Origin: Candidatus Villigracilis saccharophilus
GTDB lineage: Bacteria > Chloroflexota > Anaerolineae > Anaerolineales > Villigracilaceae
NCBI GenBank assembly: GCA_016709305.1
Contig: JADJNA010000022.1
Coordinates: 26,901-90,900 of the forward strand
Direction of reading: 5' to 3'
Length of the DNA stretch: 64,000 bases
Of the stretch, positions 25,018 to 34,800 are shown one piece after another. Numbering within the stretch: position 1 is the stretch's first letter; each line of letters starts with the position of its first letter. The notes beneath the pieces are model-generated. The model saw only the letters and a list, made by a program, of their open reading frames with translations, searched no databases and was not told the DNA's origin. The translations under genes and the position numbers were made by a program.

Positions 25018-26826
25018 ATGGCACTACAAACAGAACGTTATGAAGATACACAATTGTATAAGATCCGCCACTCTGCGGCGCATGTAATGGCGCAAGCTGT
25101 TCTGGAGATCTTCCCGGATGGCAAAGTGACCATCGGTCCGCCTGTGGAAAATGGCTTTTATTATGACTTTGATCTGCCGCGCAATCTCACTCCTGAAGAT
25201 CTCGAGCAGATCGAAAAACGCATGCGGCAGATCGTGCAGGTCAAGCATGAATTCAAGAAGACCGTCATCTCTGCCGAGGAGGCAAAAAAGATTTTTGCAG
25301 ATCAGCCCTACAAATTGGAATTGATCGAAGGCCTTGAAAAAGGCGGCAAGGATGAATACGGCAATCCGCTGGATGGGCCGCCTGATATTTCCATCTATCA
25401 GCAGGATACCTTCACAGACCTTTGCCGCGGTCCCCATGTGCAAAGCACAAAAGAGATTCGTCAGGATGCATTCAAGCTGATGTCCATTGCGGGCGCGTAT
25501 TGGCGCGGCGATGAAAACAACAAGATGCTTCAACGCATTTACGGCACAGCCTGGGAAACCAAGGACCAGTTGAAGGATTATCTAAATCAATTGGAAGAAG
25601 CCAAGAAACGCGATCATCGCAAACTGGGCAAGGAATTGGAAATATTCATCTTCGATGAAGAGGTCGGACCCGGTTTGCCGCTCTGGCTGCCTAACGGAGG
25701 CGTGATGATCGAGGAACTCGAAAAACTCGCCAAGGATATGGAAGACAAGGCTGGCTATTTGCGCGTCAAAACGCCGATTCTCACAAAGGAAGATCTCTTT
25801 GTACGTTCAGGTCACCTGCCTTATTATGCCGAGAGCATGTATCCGCCGATGGAAATCGAAGGCGTAAAGTATTACGTCAAGCCAATGAACTGTCCAATGC
25901 ACCACAAAATTTTTGGTTCGAAGGGACGTTCTTACCGCGACCTGCCTGTGCGCCTCGCTGAATATGGTACGTGCTATCGTTATGAAAAATCAGGTGAGTT
26001 ATTTGGTTTAATGCGCGTGCGCTCGATGCAGATGAACGATGCTCACATCTACTGCTCGGAGGAACAATTCGAACAGGAGTTCATGGGTGTGGTAGCGCTA
26101 TATCGTAAGTATTTTGAACTGTTCGGGATCGAGAAGTATGTGATGCGCTTGTCTCTGCACAGCAAGGCGGGACTGGGCAAAAAATATGTGGACAACGAGC
26201 GCCTATGGCTCAAGACGGAAGAGATGGTGCGCCGCGCGATGGATAATGGCGGCGTGCCGTACGTGGAACGCGAAGACGAAGCTGCATTCTACGGTCCAAA
26301 AATTGATGTACAAGTTTGGTCAGCCATTGGGCGCGAATTTTCGCTGATGACGAATCAAGTGGACTTTGCAGTACCAGAACGCTTTGATTTGAAATTCACG
26401 AACAAGGAAGGCGCGGATGAAATTCCACTGTGCATTCATCGTGCGCCGCTCTCCACACATGAACGAATGGTTGGTTTCCTGCTTGAGCATTATGCAGGCA
26501 ACTTCCCCGTCTGGCTTTCGCCTGAACAGGTGCGAGTCATCTCGATCACGGATGCGCAGAATGAATATGCGGAAAGCATCGCGAAGCAATTACGCGAAAG
26601 CGGAATCCGTGCCCACGCAGACCTATCTTCACAGCGCATGAATGCCAAGATCCGTCAGGCACAGTTGATGAAGGTGCCGTATATGATCGTGGTCGGTGAT
26701 AACGAAATGCAGGCTGGACAAGTCTCACTCCGTGTGCGTGACGGAAGTCAGCAGAACAATATTTCATTGGCTGAGTTTACAGAGCGTGCGAAAGATAAGA
26801 TCACGAGACGCGCAAGCGAGTTGTAA
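25018..26826 (+). CDS. thrS: Threonyl-tRNA synthetase, lacking the TGS domain
   Basis: Class II synthetase that charges tRNA-Thr. The 602-residue product begins almost at once with the editing domain (H18 and H22 in IRHSAAHVMAQAV), so the roughly 60-residue N-terminal TGS domain of the standard enzyme is absent. The catalytic core has GHLPYYAESMYPP, zinc ligands in MNCPMHHKIF and PLCIHRAPLSTHERM, and the C-terminal anticodon-binding domain ends KDKITRRASEL. AAGGAG stands 6 bases before the ATG and no in-frame start lies upstream, because the T-box terminator is there. Controlled by the T-box leader. Confidence 0.96.
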   Translation: MALQTERYEDTQLYKIRHSAAHVMAQAVLEIFPDGKVTIGPPVENGFYYDFDLPRNLTPEDLEQIEKRMRQIVQVKHEFKKTVISAEEAKKIFADQPYKLELIEGLEKGGKDEYGNPLDGPPDISIYQQDTFTDLCRGPHVQSTKEIRQDAFKLMSIAGAYWRGDENNKMLQRIYGTAWETKDQLKDYLNQLEEAKKRDHRKLGKELEIFIFDEEVGPGLPLWLPNGGVMIEELEKLAKDMEDKAGYLRVKTPILTKEDLFVRSGHLPYYAESMYPPMEIEGVKYYVKPMNCPMHHKIFGSKGRSYRDLPVRLAEYGTCYRYEKSGELFGLMRVRSMQMNDAHIYCSEEQFEQEFMGVVALYRKYFELFGIEKYVMRLSLHSKAGLGKKYVDNERLWLKTEEMVRRAMDNGGVPYVEREDEAAFYGPKIDVQVWSAIGREFSLMTNQVDFAVPERFDLKFTNKEGADEIPLCIHRAPLSTHERMVGFLLEHYAGNFPVWLSPEQVRVISITDAQNEYAESIAKQLRESGIRAHADLSSQRMNAKIRQAQLMKVPYMIVVGDNEMQAGQVSLRVRDGSQQNNISLAEFTERAKDKITRRASEL

Positions 26827-26864
26827 AGTCTGACCATGGGCGGTGGACGATAGACCGTAAAAGG

Positions 26865-26900
26865 ACAGGTGGAGGATTTTCCTCCGCCTGTTTTATTTTT
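26865..26900. terminator. Terminator after thrS
   Basis: ACAGGTGGAGGA, loop TTT and complement (12 bp with one G-T pair), followed by TTTATTTTTTT. Lies between the convergent thrS and anti-sigma genes. Confidence 0.9.
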
Positions 26901-26906
26901 TTCTCT

Positions 26907-29150
26907 TTACTGAATCCACCCGTAGATCGATTCCACAGTTAGCGGAATTGGGTGGATGCGGCAGTCGTTCACATTAACCAGCATTAGTTCAGTGGGACGG
27001 TCAGGGAGGTCGGTGGAGCGCATGACGATGATCAGCCAGTTGCCGTCCGGCGACCAGAACGGTGCGGAGACGATCCAATTTCCCATTTGCGCGAACAGCC
27101 TGCGGCCCGAGCCGTCAAGATTGGAAATGTAAATGGCATCCGAAAGATTTTCGCGCGCATGATATGCGATGCGGTTGCCATCGGGGGAGATGGCGAAATC
27201 TTCATAGGCGCGGTGATTGGGGATCACAAAAAAATCTGTAACCGCGCCGCTGGCGATTTCCACTTTTCGCAGGGAGATGCCGCCCTCTCCGCGTACCCCA
27301 TAGATCAAGCCGGTTCCATCGGAAGTCCAATCCACCAATTGCTCATCGCCGTTTTCGTTGATGATGCGTGTTCGGCCGCTGCCATCCGGGTTGATGGTGT
27401 ATAGGTTGAGGTCGCTTCCGCTGCTGAAAGCGATCTTCGTCCCATCCGGTGACCAGACCGGGACATTGTCATCGGTGGTGGTATTGGGAATGTGAATTTG
27501 TCCACCGCTCGCCGAGTCGAAGAGATTCAATCCTTCACCCCACGCAAAGGCGACATATCTTCCATCCGGTGAAAGCGAGGGGTAAATTCCCTGCGTGATG
27601 AATAGTTTATCTTTGCCATCGAGGCTGGTCATGAAACTGCCGTAATTATCGTAATTGAGATAATCAGCGCTTAGCGGGCCGTAGACGAGCAGTTTTTTTG
27701 CAAGCCCGGCGGGAGCAGGCTGATAGTTGTTCAATGCCGCTTGCCACGAATCCCGCGTCAGGCAGGTTTGATCAGACGCCATTAGTGTGGGAGTTTCCTC
27801 AATGGGCAGATTCTCCACGCCCCATTGAATCTGCCAGTCCCCGGAAATCGCCACCACCGGGTTCGAAACCTGCACAATCAATTTACCCGAAGGGACTTCG
27901 CCCTCGAACCTGACGACCGAAATAAAATGTCCGGGATCGCCCAGGCCAGACCCGACGGGTAAGGAATTTCCTATGGTAAGGCTGACGCCGTGGAACATAG
28001 CGGTACTCTCGAAATCAAAACTGTATCCATCGGCGGTGCGGATTGCCTTGAGGGCGCGTACCGGGAACCCAGCCAACTCGATGTCTTGATTCAGATCCCA
28101 GACCTGCCCTTCCTGCGGATTCGCTCCCGCGTCGAACTCGAAGCTGGCGCTTGATTCTGAATATTGTACAGCCACTGCGCGGACGGTCATGGTCAACGGG
28201 TAGACGTGTTGTTTATTGATGATTTCAAAGGCCCACGGGAAGGAACCCGCTGGTGGTCTCTCGACCGGAGATTCGAGTTGACTGGTGGCGAAGTCGTACA
28301 AAACTTCCTGACCGTTGGCATCGGTGAAAACTGGATAGGTCGAGAAATCCATGGCAGATGCACCCTGCGGCAGGCCGTTGGAATTGAACGAGCCAATGAG
28401 GATGAAGCCGCGGTCTGTCTCAACAATCTTTTCGATCATTAGCGGACTCTCACCCATAGCTGGTTCTTGCGAAGGCGTGATCTCAATAACCGGGACGATG
28501 GCCATCTCTGGTGGTGCGGGGATGAAGCGCATCGGCACTTCCCATTGCTCGGGAAGTGTGCCCGGCAGAGAGCCCTCGATGCACGGAATGATGAGCACGG
28601 CGTCTTTCACCTGCGCATCGAGCGGAGCGAACGTGTATGTGGATCTGTAGCCGCTGCCGCTGCCACCTGATTCATATCCAAGATGATTCTGTGTTGTGCC
28701 GTCGGACAGTTTCAATTGAGTGCGATCAGCAAGATTCGAGCCGCAGCCGGGCGCAGCCACATCGCGCGACAGTTTTTCCTGCGGAATATTTTCAACGGTG
28801 TAAATGACAACCGTCTTGCCCGAGGTCAACACCACATCACTGACTGTGATCGTGATTCCATCACGGGTTTGCGAGACCGGTTCAGCCAGCACACGGATCG
28901 GTGTGCTTTGATCTATGATGCCAATACCGGGGATGTATCCGAGCGAACGCCCGATGGCGTAGGCCACGCCGCTCAACGCAAGCAAAATAAGTAAAGCAAT
29001 TAATACCGCCACCAATGGGCGTGCACGAAGAATTGTCATCGGAGATTTCCTTTCGAGTTGTGCCGCAATACGCGGCATAAGATTGGTATTCTCCGGGACG
29101 CCGCGGCGAGCGATATTTTCAAGCGCGTCTTTCATGCGATTGTCATTCAT
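26907..29150 (-). CDS. Anti-sigma-factor-like membrane protein with TolB-type propeller
   Basis: A 747-residue protein. The short cytosolic N-terminus (residues 1-40, ALENIARRGVPENTNLMPRIAAQLERK) is followed by one membrane helix (about 43-66), an extracytosolic beta-rich region (about 70-470) and a C-terminal set of PD40/TolB-like beta-propeller repeats with SPDGRYVAFAW, SPDGTKIAFSS, SPDGNRIAYHA and SPDGNWLIIVM. Its ATG overlaps the stop of the ECF sigma gene (ATGA), so it is very probably the cognate anti-sigma. It lacks the zinc-binding His-Cys-Cys motif of ZAS anti-sigmas. The propeller may sense a cell-wall or outside ligand. Confidence 0.78.
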   Translation of the reverse strand: MNDNRMKDALENIARRGVPENTNLMPRIAAQLERKSPMTILRARPLVAVLIALLILLALSGVAYAIGRSLGYIPGIGIIDQSTPIRVLAEPVSQTRDGITITVSDVVLTSGKTVVIYTVENIPQEKLSRDVAAPGCGSNLADRTQLKLSDGTTQNHLGYESGGSGSGYRSTYTFAPLDAQVKDAVLIIPCIEGSLPGTLPEQWEVPMRFIPAPPEMAIVPVIEITPSQEPAMGESPLMIEKIVETDRGFILIGSFNSNGLPQGASAMDFSTYPVFTDANGQEVLYDFATSQLESPVERPPAGSFPWAFEIINKQHVYPLTMTVRAVAVQYSESSASFEFDAGANPQEGQVWDLNQDIELAGFPVRALKAIRTADGYSFDFESTAMFHGVSLTIGNSLPVGSGLGDPGHFISVVRFEGEVPSGKLIVQVSNPVVAISGDWQIQWGVENLPIEETPTLMASDQTCLTRDSWQAALNNYQPAPAGLAKKLLVYGPLSADYLNYDNYGSFMTSLDGKDKLFITQGIYPSLSPDGRYVAFAWGEGLNLFDSASGGQIHIPNTTTDDNVPVWSPDGTKIAFSSGSDLNLYTINPDGSGRTRIINENGDEQLVDWTSDGTGLIYGVRGEGGISLRKVEIASGAVTDFFVIPNHRAYEDFAISPDGNRIAYHARENLSDAIYISNLDGSGRRLFAQMGNWIVSAPFWSPDGNWLIIVMRSTDLPDRPTELMLVNVNDCRIHPIPLTVESIYGWIQ

Positions 29151-29710
29151 CTCTCGCTCCTTCGATGCGCGGCATCGAGCAGTCCGCGCAAGCGTTCACG
29201 CGCCGCGTTCAGCATCCACTTGACCGTGCCGACCGCCGAGCCTGCCTCTTCCGCCATTTCCTTTTCGCTCATTTCAAGAAAATATCGTTGCACGATCACC
29301 GCCCTTTGGCGCGGCGATAATTTCTGCATGGCATCCCAGATCTGATCCTGGACTTCGATGGACTCAACCAGCTCCTCAACCGACGCGACGCTCGCGGCGA
29401 GTTCCGCCAAAAGAGATTCGTCCGCATCCTCCCCAATCTCGACCTGCCGCGTCGACCTTTGCATCATCTTCACAGAAGCATTGACCACGCTGCGCATGAA
29501 CCACGGCTCGAACGGACGTGTTGAATCAAAACTGCGTATGGCGTGAAATACGCGGATGAAAGAATCCTGCACTATGTCCTCAGCCAACCCCACGTCGCGC
29601 GTGATCAGATAGGCCGTGCGCACGGCCTTCACCTGATGGTGCGCGACTAGAAATTCCAATCCGCTGATATCGCCGTTCTTGAGTCGTTGAATCGCCTGCT
29701 GATCATCCAT
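29147..29710 (-). CDS. ECF RNA polymerase sigma factor
   Basis: A 187-residue group 4 sigma factor. Region 2 reads DVGLAEDIVQDSFIRVFHAI with the following SFDSTRPFEPWFMRSVVN, and region 4 reads LSPRQRAVIVQRYFLEMSEKEMAEE with helix-turn-helix GSAVGTVKWMLNAARERL. The acidic linker is long (EIGEDADESLLAELAASVASVEELVES). It is followed by its likely membrane anti-sigma with a four-base overlap. The regulon is unknown; no matching -35/-10 pair could be singled out by eye. Confidence 0.93.
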   Translation of the reverse strand: MDDQQAIQRLKNGDISGLEFLVAHHQVKAVRTAYLITRDVGLAEDIVQDSFIRVFHAIRSFDSTRPFEPWFMRSVVNASVKMMQRSTRQVEIGEDADESLLAELAASVASVEELVESIEVQDQIWDAMQKLSPRQRAVIVQRYFLEMSEKEMAEEAGSAVGTVKWMLNAARERLRGLLDAAHRRSER

Positions 29711-29763
29711 CTTCTATAAGGTATATCCGATGATACCTGAAAAGGTTGGGGTCATTTAAACAA

Positions 29764-29798
29764 AAAAAGTGAAAACTCATTTTCAGTTTCCACTTTTT
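29764..29798 (-). terminator. Terminator after surE
   Basis: AAAAAGTG plus AAAACT pair with AGTTTC plus CACTTTTT around the loop CATTTTC, with one mismatch. It lies three bases beyond the surE stop; read on minus it ends in a T-run. Confidence 0.8.
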
Positions 29799-29801
29799 GC
29801 T

Positions 29802-30611
29802 TTATTTCCGCAGATTTTTTTCAAAATCAGATAAATCGACGGGGGCCGTCATATCGAGGTTGAGCGGCGTGACCGCAACCATTTTCTTTTCACGCAAGAT
29901 ATACGCGTCGGTATCTTGCGGTTCCCTCTCAATGCCTTCACTGTGTTTGTATGAAATCGGACCGGGTTCATCCCACGAAGTCCGCACAGCGGGGACGGGA
30001 TCATAGTAACGGCTGCGCGAAAGCCTGCCCACCTGCCACCCGGTGTGCGGCGTGGCGTGACTCGGAACTTCCACTTTTAGCAGATCCACCTCAGGCGGGA
30101 ATTTCTTTTCCAATAATAATTTCGCAAAATAGGCGGTGAAATATCCGGCAGTTAAAAAATCGATATCTTCCGAATGTGACAGGTGATATTGTGTTTCGGT
30201 TTGAAGTGAAACCGCCAGGGCAAGAATTCCCATGGAAGCGGCTTCCATCGCGGCTCCCACTGTCCCTGAGATGGTGATGCCCATGCCGACATTTTCACCG
30301 TAATTGATGCCTGATACGACCAGGTCGGGGCTGTGCGGGATGATCTCCAATACGCCATGCAGGACGGCCTGCGCAGGGGTGCCGCCCACCGCATACACGG
30401 TCCAATCTTGACCGTTGACCTGCACCTGCTCTTTGCGGATGGTCCCATCTGACGTGCTGGGCAGACTGCGCCCCATGCCCGTGGATTGCTCACGCGGCGC
30501 AGCGACCGTGACATAGCCGATCTTTGAGAGTTCACTGGCCGCAGCCCATAAACCGGGCGAGCGGATGCCGTCATCGTTTGTTAATAAGATATGGGGTTTA
30601 TTTTTGTTCAT
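29802..30611 (-). CDS. surE: 5'-nucleotidase SurE
   Basis: Metal-dependent 5'/3'-nucleotidase that removes phosphate from nucleoside monophosphates and short polyphosphates. The 269-residue product begins MNKNKPHILLTNDDGIRSPG, with the metal-binding LTNDDG, and contains SGINYGENVGMGITISGTVGAA with the ligand Asn. The ATG at 30611 has AAGGAA five or six bases upstream, so a TTG six codons earlier is rejected. It is monocistronic between two terminators, with a tRNA gene upstream. Confidence 0.95.
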   Translation of the reverse strand: MNKNKPHILLTNDDGIRSPGLWAAASELSKIGYVTVAAPREQSTGMGRSLPSTSDGTIRKEQVQVNGQDWTVYAVGGTPAQAVLHGVLEIIPHSPDLVVSGINYGENVGMGITISGTVGAAMEAASMGILALAVSLQTETQYHLSHSEDIDFLTAGYFTAYFAKLLLEKKFPPEVDLLKVEVPSHATPHTGWQVGRLSRSRYYDPVPAVRTSWDEPGPISYKHSEGIEREPQDTDAYILREKKMVAVTPLNLDMTAPVDLSDFEKNLRK

Positions 30612-30660
30612 AATATTCCTTGGAAACAAAAAGAAGCAGATATGATCCGCTTCTCATTGG

Positions 30661-30737
30661 TGGTGCTCCCGGCAGGACTCGAACCTGCGACCTATTGCTC
30701 CGCAAGCAAGCGCTCTAATCCACTGAGCTACGAGAGC
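30661..30737 (-). tRNA. tRNA-Arg (anticodon GCG)
   Basis: A 77-base cloverleaf with encoded CCA: acceptor GCTCTCG/CGGGAGC, D arm GCTC...GAGC, anticodon arm CTTGC TTGCGGA GCAAT, T arm GCAGG TTCGAGT CCTGC. The loop TTGCGGA gives anticodon GCG, reading CGC, rather than the usual ACG of bacteria. The first pair of the anticodon stem is a C-T mismatch. Confidence 0.93.
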
Positions 30738-30756
30738 ATTATTTATTGCGGGTGGT

Positions 30757-30785
30757 ATTTTACTGTACTATTATAGGAGGGTCAA
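30757..30785 (-). promoter_or_regulatory. Promoter of tRNA-Arg
   Basis: On the minus strand TTGACC (30785-30780), a 17-base spacer and TAAAAT (30762-30757), about 20 bases before the tRNA. Confidence 0.78.
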
Positions 30786-30811
30786 GCGCAAATCCCCGCA
30801 ATTTGAAGTGG

Positions 30812-30852
30812 CGAATCGGCCAACGAAAGCTTTTGTCAGCCGATTCGTTTTT
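30812..30852 (+). terminator. Terminator-like hairpin with no clear upstream gene
   Basis: CGAATCGGC at 30812-30820 pairs with GCCGATTCG at 30839-30847, followed by TTTTT. On plus, the only thing upstream is the antisense of the tRNA-Arg region; downstream, TATAAT (30899-30904) probably starts the zinc-ribbon gene. It may end a small transcript or block antisense transcription. Confidence 0.5.
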
Positions 30853-30949
30853 ATGTTGATCTATACATTACAAAAGAGTTCGGAAAAGCATATTCTCCAT
30901 ATAATTCGGGTATAAAATAACTATTAGCTAATTTCAAAGGCGGATCATT

Positions 30950-31729
30950 ATGGATGACTTGCTCCAGCAGGGTATCACAGCATATAAAGCCGGGAAACGG
31001 GAAGAAGCGCGCAGGATCTTTATTGCTGCCGTTAAGAAAACCCCTGACAGTGAACGCGCCTGGGGATGGATGTATCAGACCTCCGGGAATGATAAGGAAC
31101 GCATGTATTGCCTGAAACAAATGCTGCGTATTAATCCGCGGAATGAAAAGACAAGCCAATTGCTCAATCAGCTGATTGAGCAGCCACCTGCGCCTGCAGC
31201 GCCACCCCCCGGACCTGTAATAGAACCGCCTCCACTCCATACGGAGCCCACCCGGGCCGCTACCAGAAAATGCCCGCATTGCGGCGAGGAGATACGGCTT
31301 GAAGCGCCAAGATGTAGTTATTGCGGCAGGGAGGTTAATGTACGAAAAGCGGTCTCGCCCCAAAAAACAAAAACAAAGAAGAAGAACTTGATTCTCCCGG
31401 TAATAAGCATCATTATTGTGGTCGGTGCTTGCGTAGTTATTTACAGCCTGCTTATCAATGTTGGGAAAGATCTTATAGTACAGCCAACCCCGACAAGAAA
31501 TCCGCAAGAGAGTGCATGGTATGCCTGTACATTATTTGTGCAAAAGCAAATGAAGGTGGCTGTCATTGACGCGCAAAGATATAACCCAAACGGAGTCATG
31601 TTTCTGGACAACGGGGACTACAGGGTGGATGTCTCCTACGCAAAACTCAATACCACTTATACATGCATCCTTCTTGACCACGCAGGAGGGAATTGGGAAT
31701 TGAAAAGTCTTGGAGCAACGAAGAAGTAA
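30950..31729 (+). CDS. TPR/zinc-ribbon membrane protein
   Basis: Not assigned to a named family. The 259-residue product has a TPR-like N-terminus (about 1-75, DDLLQQGITAYKAGKREEARRIF), a Pro-rich linker, a zinc ribbon with two CxxC pairs (CPHCGEEIRLEAPRCSYC, about 105-122), a Lys-rich stretch, one membrane helix (about 144-168) and a small extracytosolic domain with two Cys that may form a disulfide. The layout suggests a sensor or a membrane-scaffold protein. AAGGCGGA stands before the ATG. Confidence 0.7.
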   Translation: MDDLLQQGITAYKAGKREEARRIFIAAVKKTPDSERAWGWMYQTSGNDKERMYCLKQMLRINPRNEKTSQLLNQLIEQPPAPAAPPPGPVIEPPPLHTEPTRAATRKCPHCGEEIRLEAPRCSYCGREVNVRKAVSPQKTKTKKKNLILPVISIIIVVGACVVIYSLLINVGKDLIVQPTPTRNPQESAWYACTLFVQKQMKVAVIDAQRYNPNGVMFLDNGDYRVDVSYAKLNTTYTCILLDHAGGNWELKSLGATKK

Positions 31730-31837
31730 GATAAAAAGATTTTATCGGTAATATGCAAAGAGCCTGTTTTCACATTGAAAAACGCTGAAATTAGGCGGCG
31801 CAAAAAGAAAAATCCGGGTGCTTTGCCATCATGGTCC

Positions 31838-31870
31838 AACCATGTACAGGAATTATTCCCGTACATGGTT
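31838..31870. terminator. Hairpin between convergent genes
   Basis: AACCATGTAC-A-GGAAT, a one-base centre, then ATTCC-C-GTACATGGTT: a nearly perfect long hairpin with one mismatch. No T-run, so it may be a 3'-end stabiliser as much as a terminator. Confidence 0.6.
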
Positions 31871-31878
31871 TATATACC

Positions 31879-34800
31879 CTAAATTGACTTTAATTTTTTC
31901 TGCTTTCGTCTCAGGAAGTATGCTGCGCCTGAGATGGCGAGTATTAAACCGACAATCGCAGCTGCCATAAACCCTGAATCGAATTTGGCCACGGTTTCTA
32001 CCGGGCGTGTCTGTGGGATCACGAATACAGATACTGTGCGAGCGGGGATGTTGAATGCGCCGTTAGTAAAAAATGCGGTTTGTGCAATTGCATCTGCTGA
32101 GTTTTGTTGGATGGAATGCAGCGCATACTCCTTGCCTTTGATGGAAGCATCGCTGAATGTTACTGCATCCGGACTGGCATTGAACAGCACAACGATCTCT
32201 TCAATATTCGTATCCAGATTGTCGACATCATTCAATCGCATTACGATCAATCCGGGTGTTTGCCCGGTACCGCTATTAAGGAATGAAATAGATTTCTTTA
32301 TTTGATCTGCGGTTTGAAGACGAAAGAGCGGCGAAGCCTTGCGGATGCTGAGGTATTCGCGGAAAACCGCCGATGCTGATTCTATGTCAGCTTTTGCCGG
32401 GGCAAGATTCGGGTCGGCAAGAAGCGGCTTGTAAATATCCCATTGACCTGTACCCTGGACGGGAAGTCCCACGCCCCAGTTGTTCGATGTGTAAGTCCAA
32501 TCCAATTTGTTGTACCAATCACCAGAGTCGTAGGAGTTGGAGTCGAGCGACTTCGAACGCAAGATGTCATCGCCCGCGTGGAAGAAGGGCACGCCCTGAC
32601 TGAACATGACAACGCTGAGCGCCAGATTATTCATTCGGATGCGATCAGCGAGATTTGCTTCGGCGGGCGCTTTGACTTGAATGGCGTCGAAAAGGGTTTG
32701 GTTATCGTGAGCCGAGGCGTAGACGATATTCTCCTGTGGATCGGCTGTGTAGCCTGCGGGAACTTTTCCATAAAGCACCAAATTTCCCGGCACAACATTG
32801 TCATTGGCGCGAGTGATCTCATAGTCAGCGAGATTGCCGGCCAGTCCGAGGCGAATCCAATCATTGTATGTGTTGAGCTTATCGAGTTGAGTGTCGGGTG
32901 TTCGTTTTTCGTTGTCATTGACATTGAAGTAAAGACTGGTTGCAAAGCCTTGTAAGCGCGGATCGTCGAATGGATTTCCGCCGCGCACCGCGTCGCGTAA
33001 GCGGTCATTGAACACGCCGATCCCTGTCCCGGCGATATTGAGTTGGGTGGCGTTTTGGCCGTGCGCATTATTGGCGACCTCGCCAAAATCCCAGCCTTCA
33101 CCATAAATGTAAATCGACCCGCCGTCCACACCGTCTTTTTCAACGGTCAAGGAATCAAGCGCTGCCCGCACAGCTTGCATATCGGCCAGCATGTGATGCC
33201 CCATCAGGTCAAAGCGGAATCCATCCACTTTGTATTTGGTTGCCCATGTGATAACCGAATCGATCATCAACCTGCGCATCATGGCATGTTCGGTGGCGGT
33301 ATTCTCGCAGCAGGTGGATTTCTCAACATTACCTTCGCTGTTGAGACGGTGATAGTATCCGGGCACAACACGGTCCAGCACGGAGTTGTCCGCCTGACCG
33401 CTGGCGTTGGTGTGATTGTAGACAACATCCATCACAACCCGCAGTCCGTTTTTATTTAAGACTTGCACCATCTCACGGAATTCAACGATGCGGGTTGTGC
33501 CATTGGGGTCGGTGGCGTAACTGCCTTCCGGTGTTGTGTAATGCAAGGGATCGTAGCCCCAGTTGAATCCGTCCGTACCTGTGATCATGCTGACGGCTTT
33601 GGATTGCTCATCTGAATCGGGTGGATACGTGGCAAGCTGGATTTCATCCACATTCCTCCATGTGGACTTATCTTCATTGACGCTGGCGATATCAAAGGCT
33701 GGCAAAAGATGAATGTGAGTCAGACCTGCTTTTGCCAATCCTGTCAGGTGTTTCATTCCGTCTGAGTCCGTAACAGTAAAGGCTTTATAGGTTCCGCGGT
33801 ATTCTTCAGGGACAGTTTGGTCGCTAATGCTAAAGTCACGGATATGTAACTCATACAGAACGATATCCTCGGGTGCCGCGAGAGCGGGCTTTTCGAGCGT
33901 GTCCCAGCCTTGCGGTTTTAGTTCGGCATCCTGCAAATCCACGATCTGGCTGCGTTTACTATTCATGGAGAGGCTGATCGAATATGGATCGGTGACGAGG
34001 TTCATTTCGATCTTTCCCGTGGAAGGCACATAGACTTCGACTTCATATAAGTAGTATTTGCCCTTCCAGCCTTCGTCGCCGCGAATGCTCCAGATACCGC
34101 TGGCGGTGTCATATTGCATGGGGAATGTATGCCCGGATTTCGCGACAGCTTCATCGTAAAGATACAGAACAATCGATTGCGCGGTTGGCGCCCACAGCCG
34201 CAAAGTTGGCGTGGATGATTCAAAGGTCACGCCCAATGGACCTTCATATTGATATATGTCATCCAATACGCCGGGGGTCTGCACACCGCTGACATCCACC
34301 ACTTTGCCGTTCGTGTCACGGACGAGCACTGCGAGTTGTCCCTTTAGCATTTCAGGTTCTTTGGCCCAATCAGCTTGATCGATCATTAGGGCTGTGTACG
34401 CGCCGAGGTGCGGGAACTGATTGATGATCTCAGCCTTCGCCCCGCTCTTGCTATAAGTGAGGGGAATTTCGATGCCGTTCGTGATCCCATCTGCGCTGAG
34501 TTCCAGCGCAGCGTCTGGCGAATAAAACAGAGAATAGGTATATTTCGGTGAGCCGACCACATTCCATAAAATGGTGTCTCTGCTTACCCAATGTGCGCGC
34601 AATTTGGAGAGACTGCCCTTCGGCGCGCCTGCGGTGCTGATCACGGCTTCTTTTTTCAGGCTGTCGTATCCAAAATAAATTTCATCGCCATCGTTCTTAA
34701 CAGTGAATTGCTGCGTCTCGCCGATCTTGTTGGTCGGGTCTTCATTCAAAGTAAATGTTGCGGAGTAAGTCCCGGCTTTGAGCGCGCTGGTGGTAAATCC

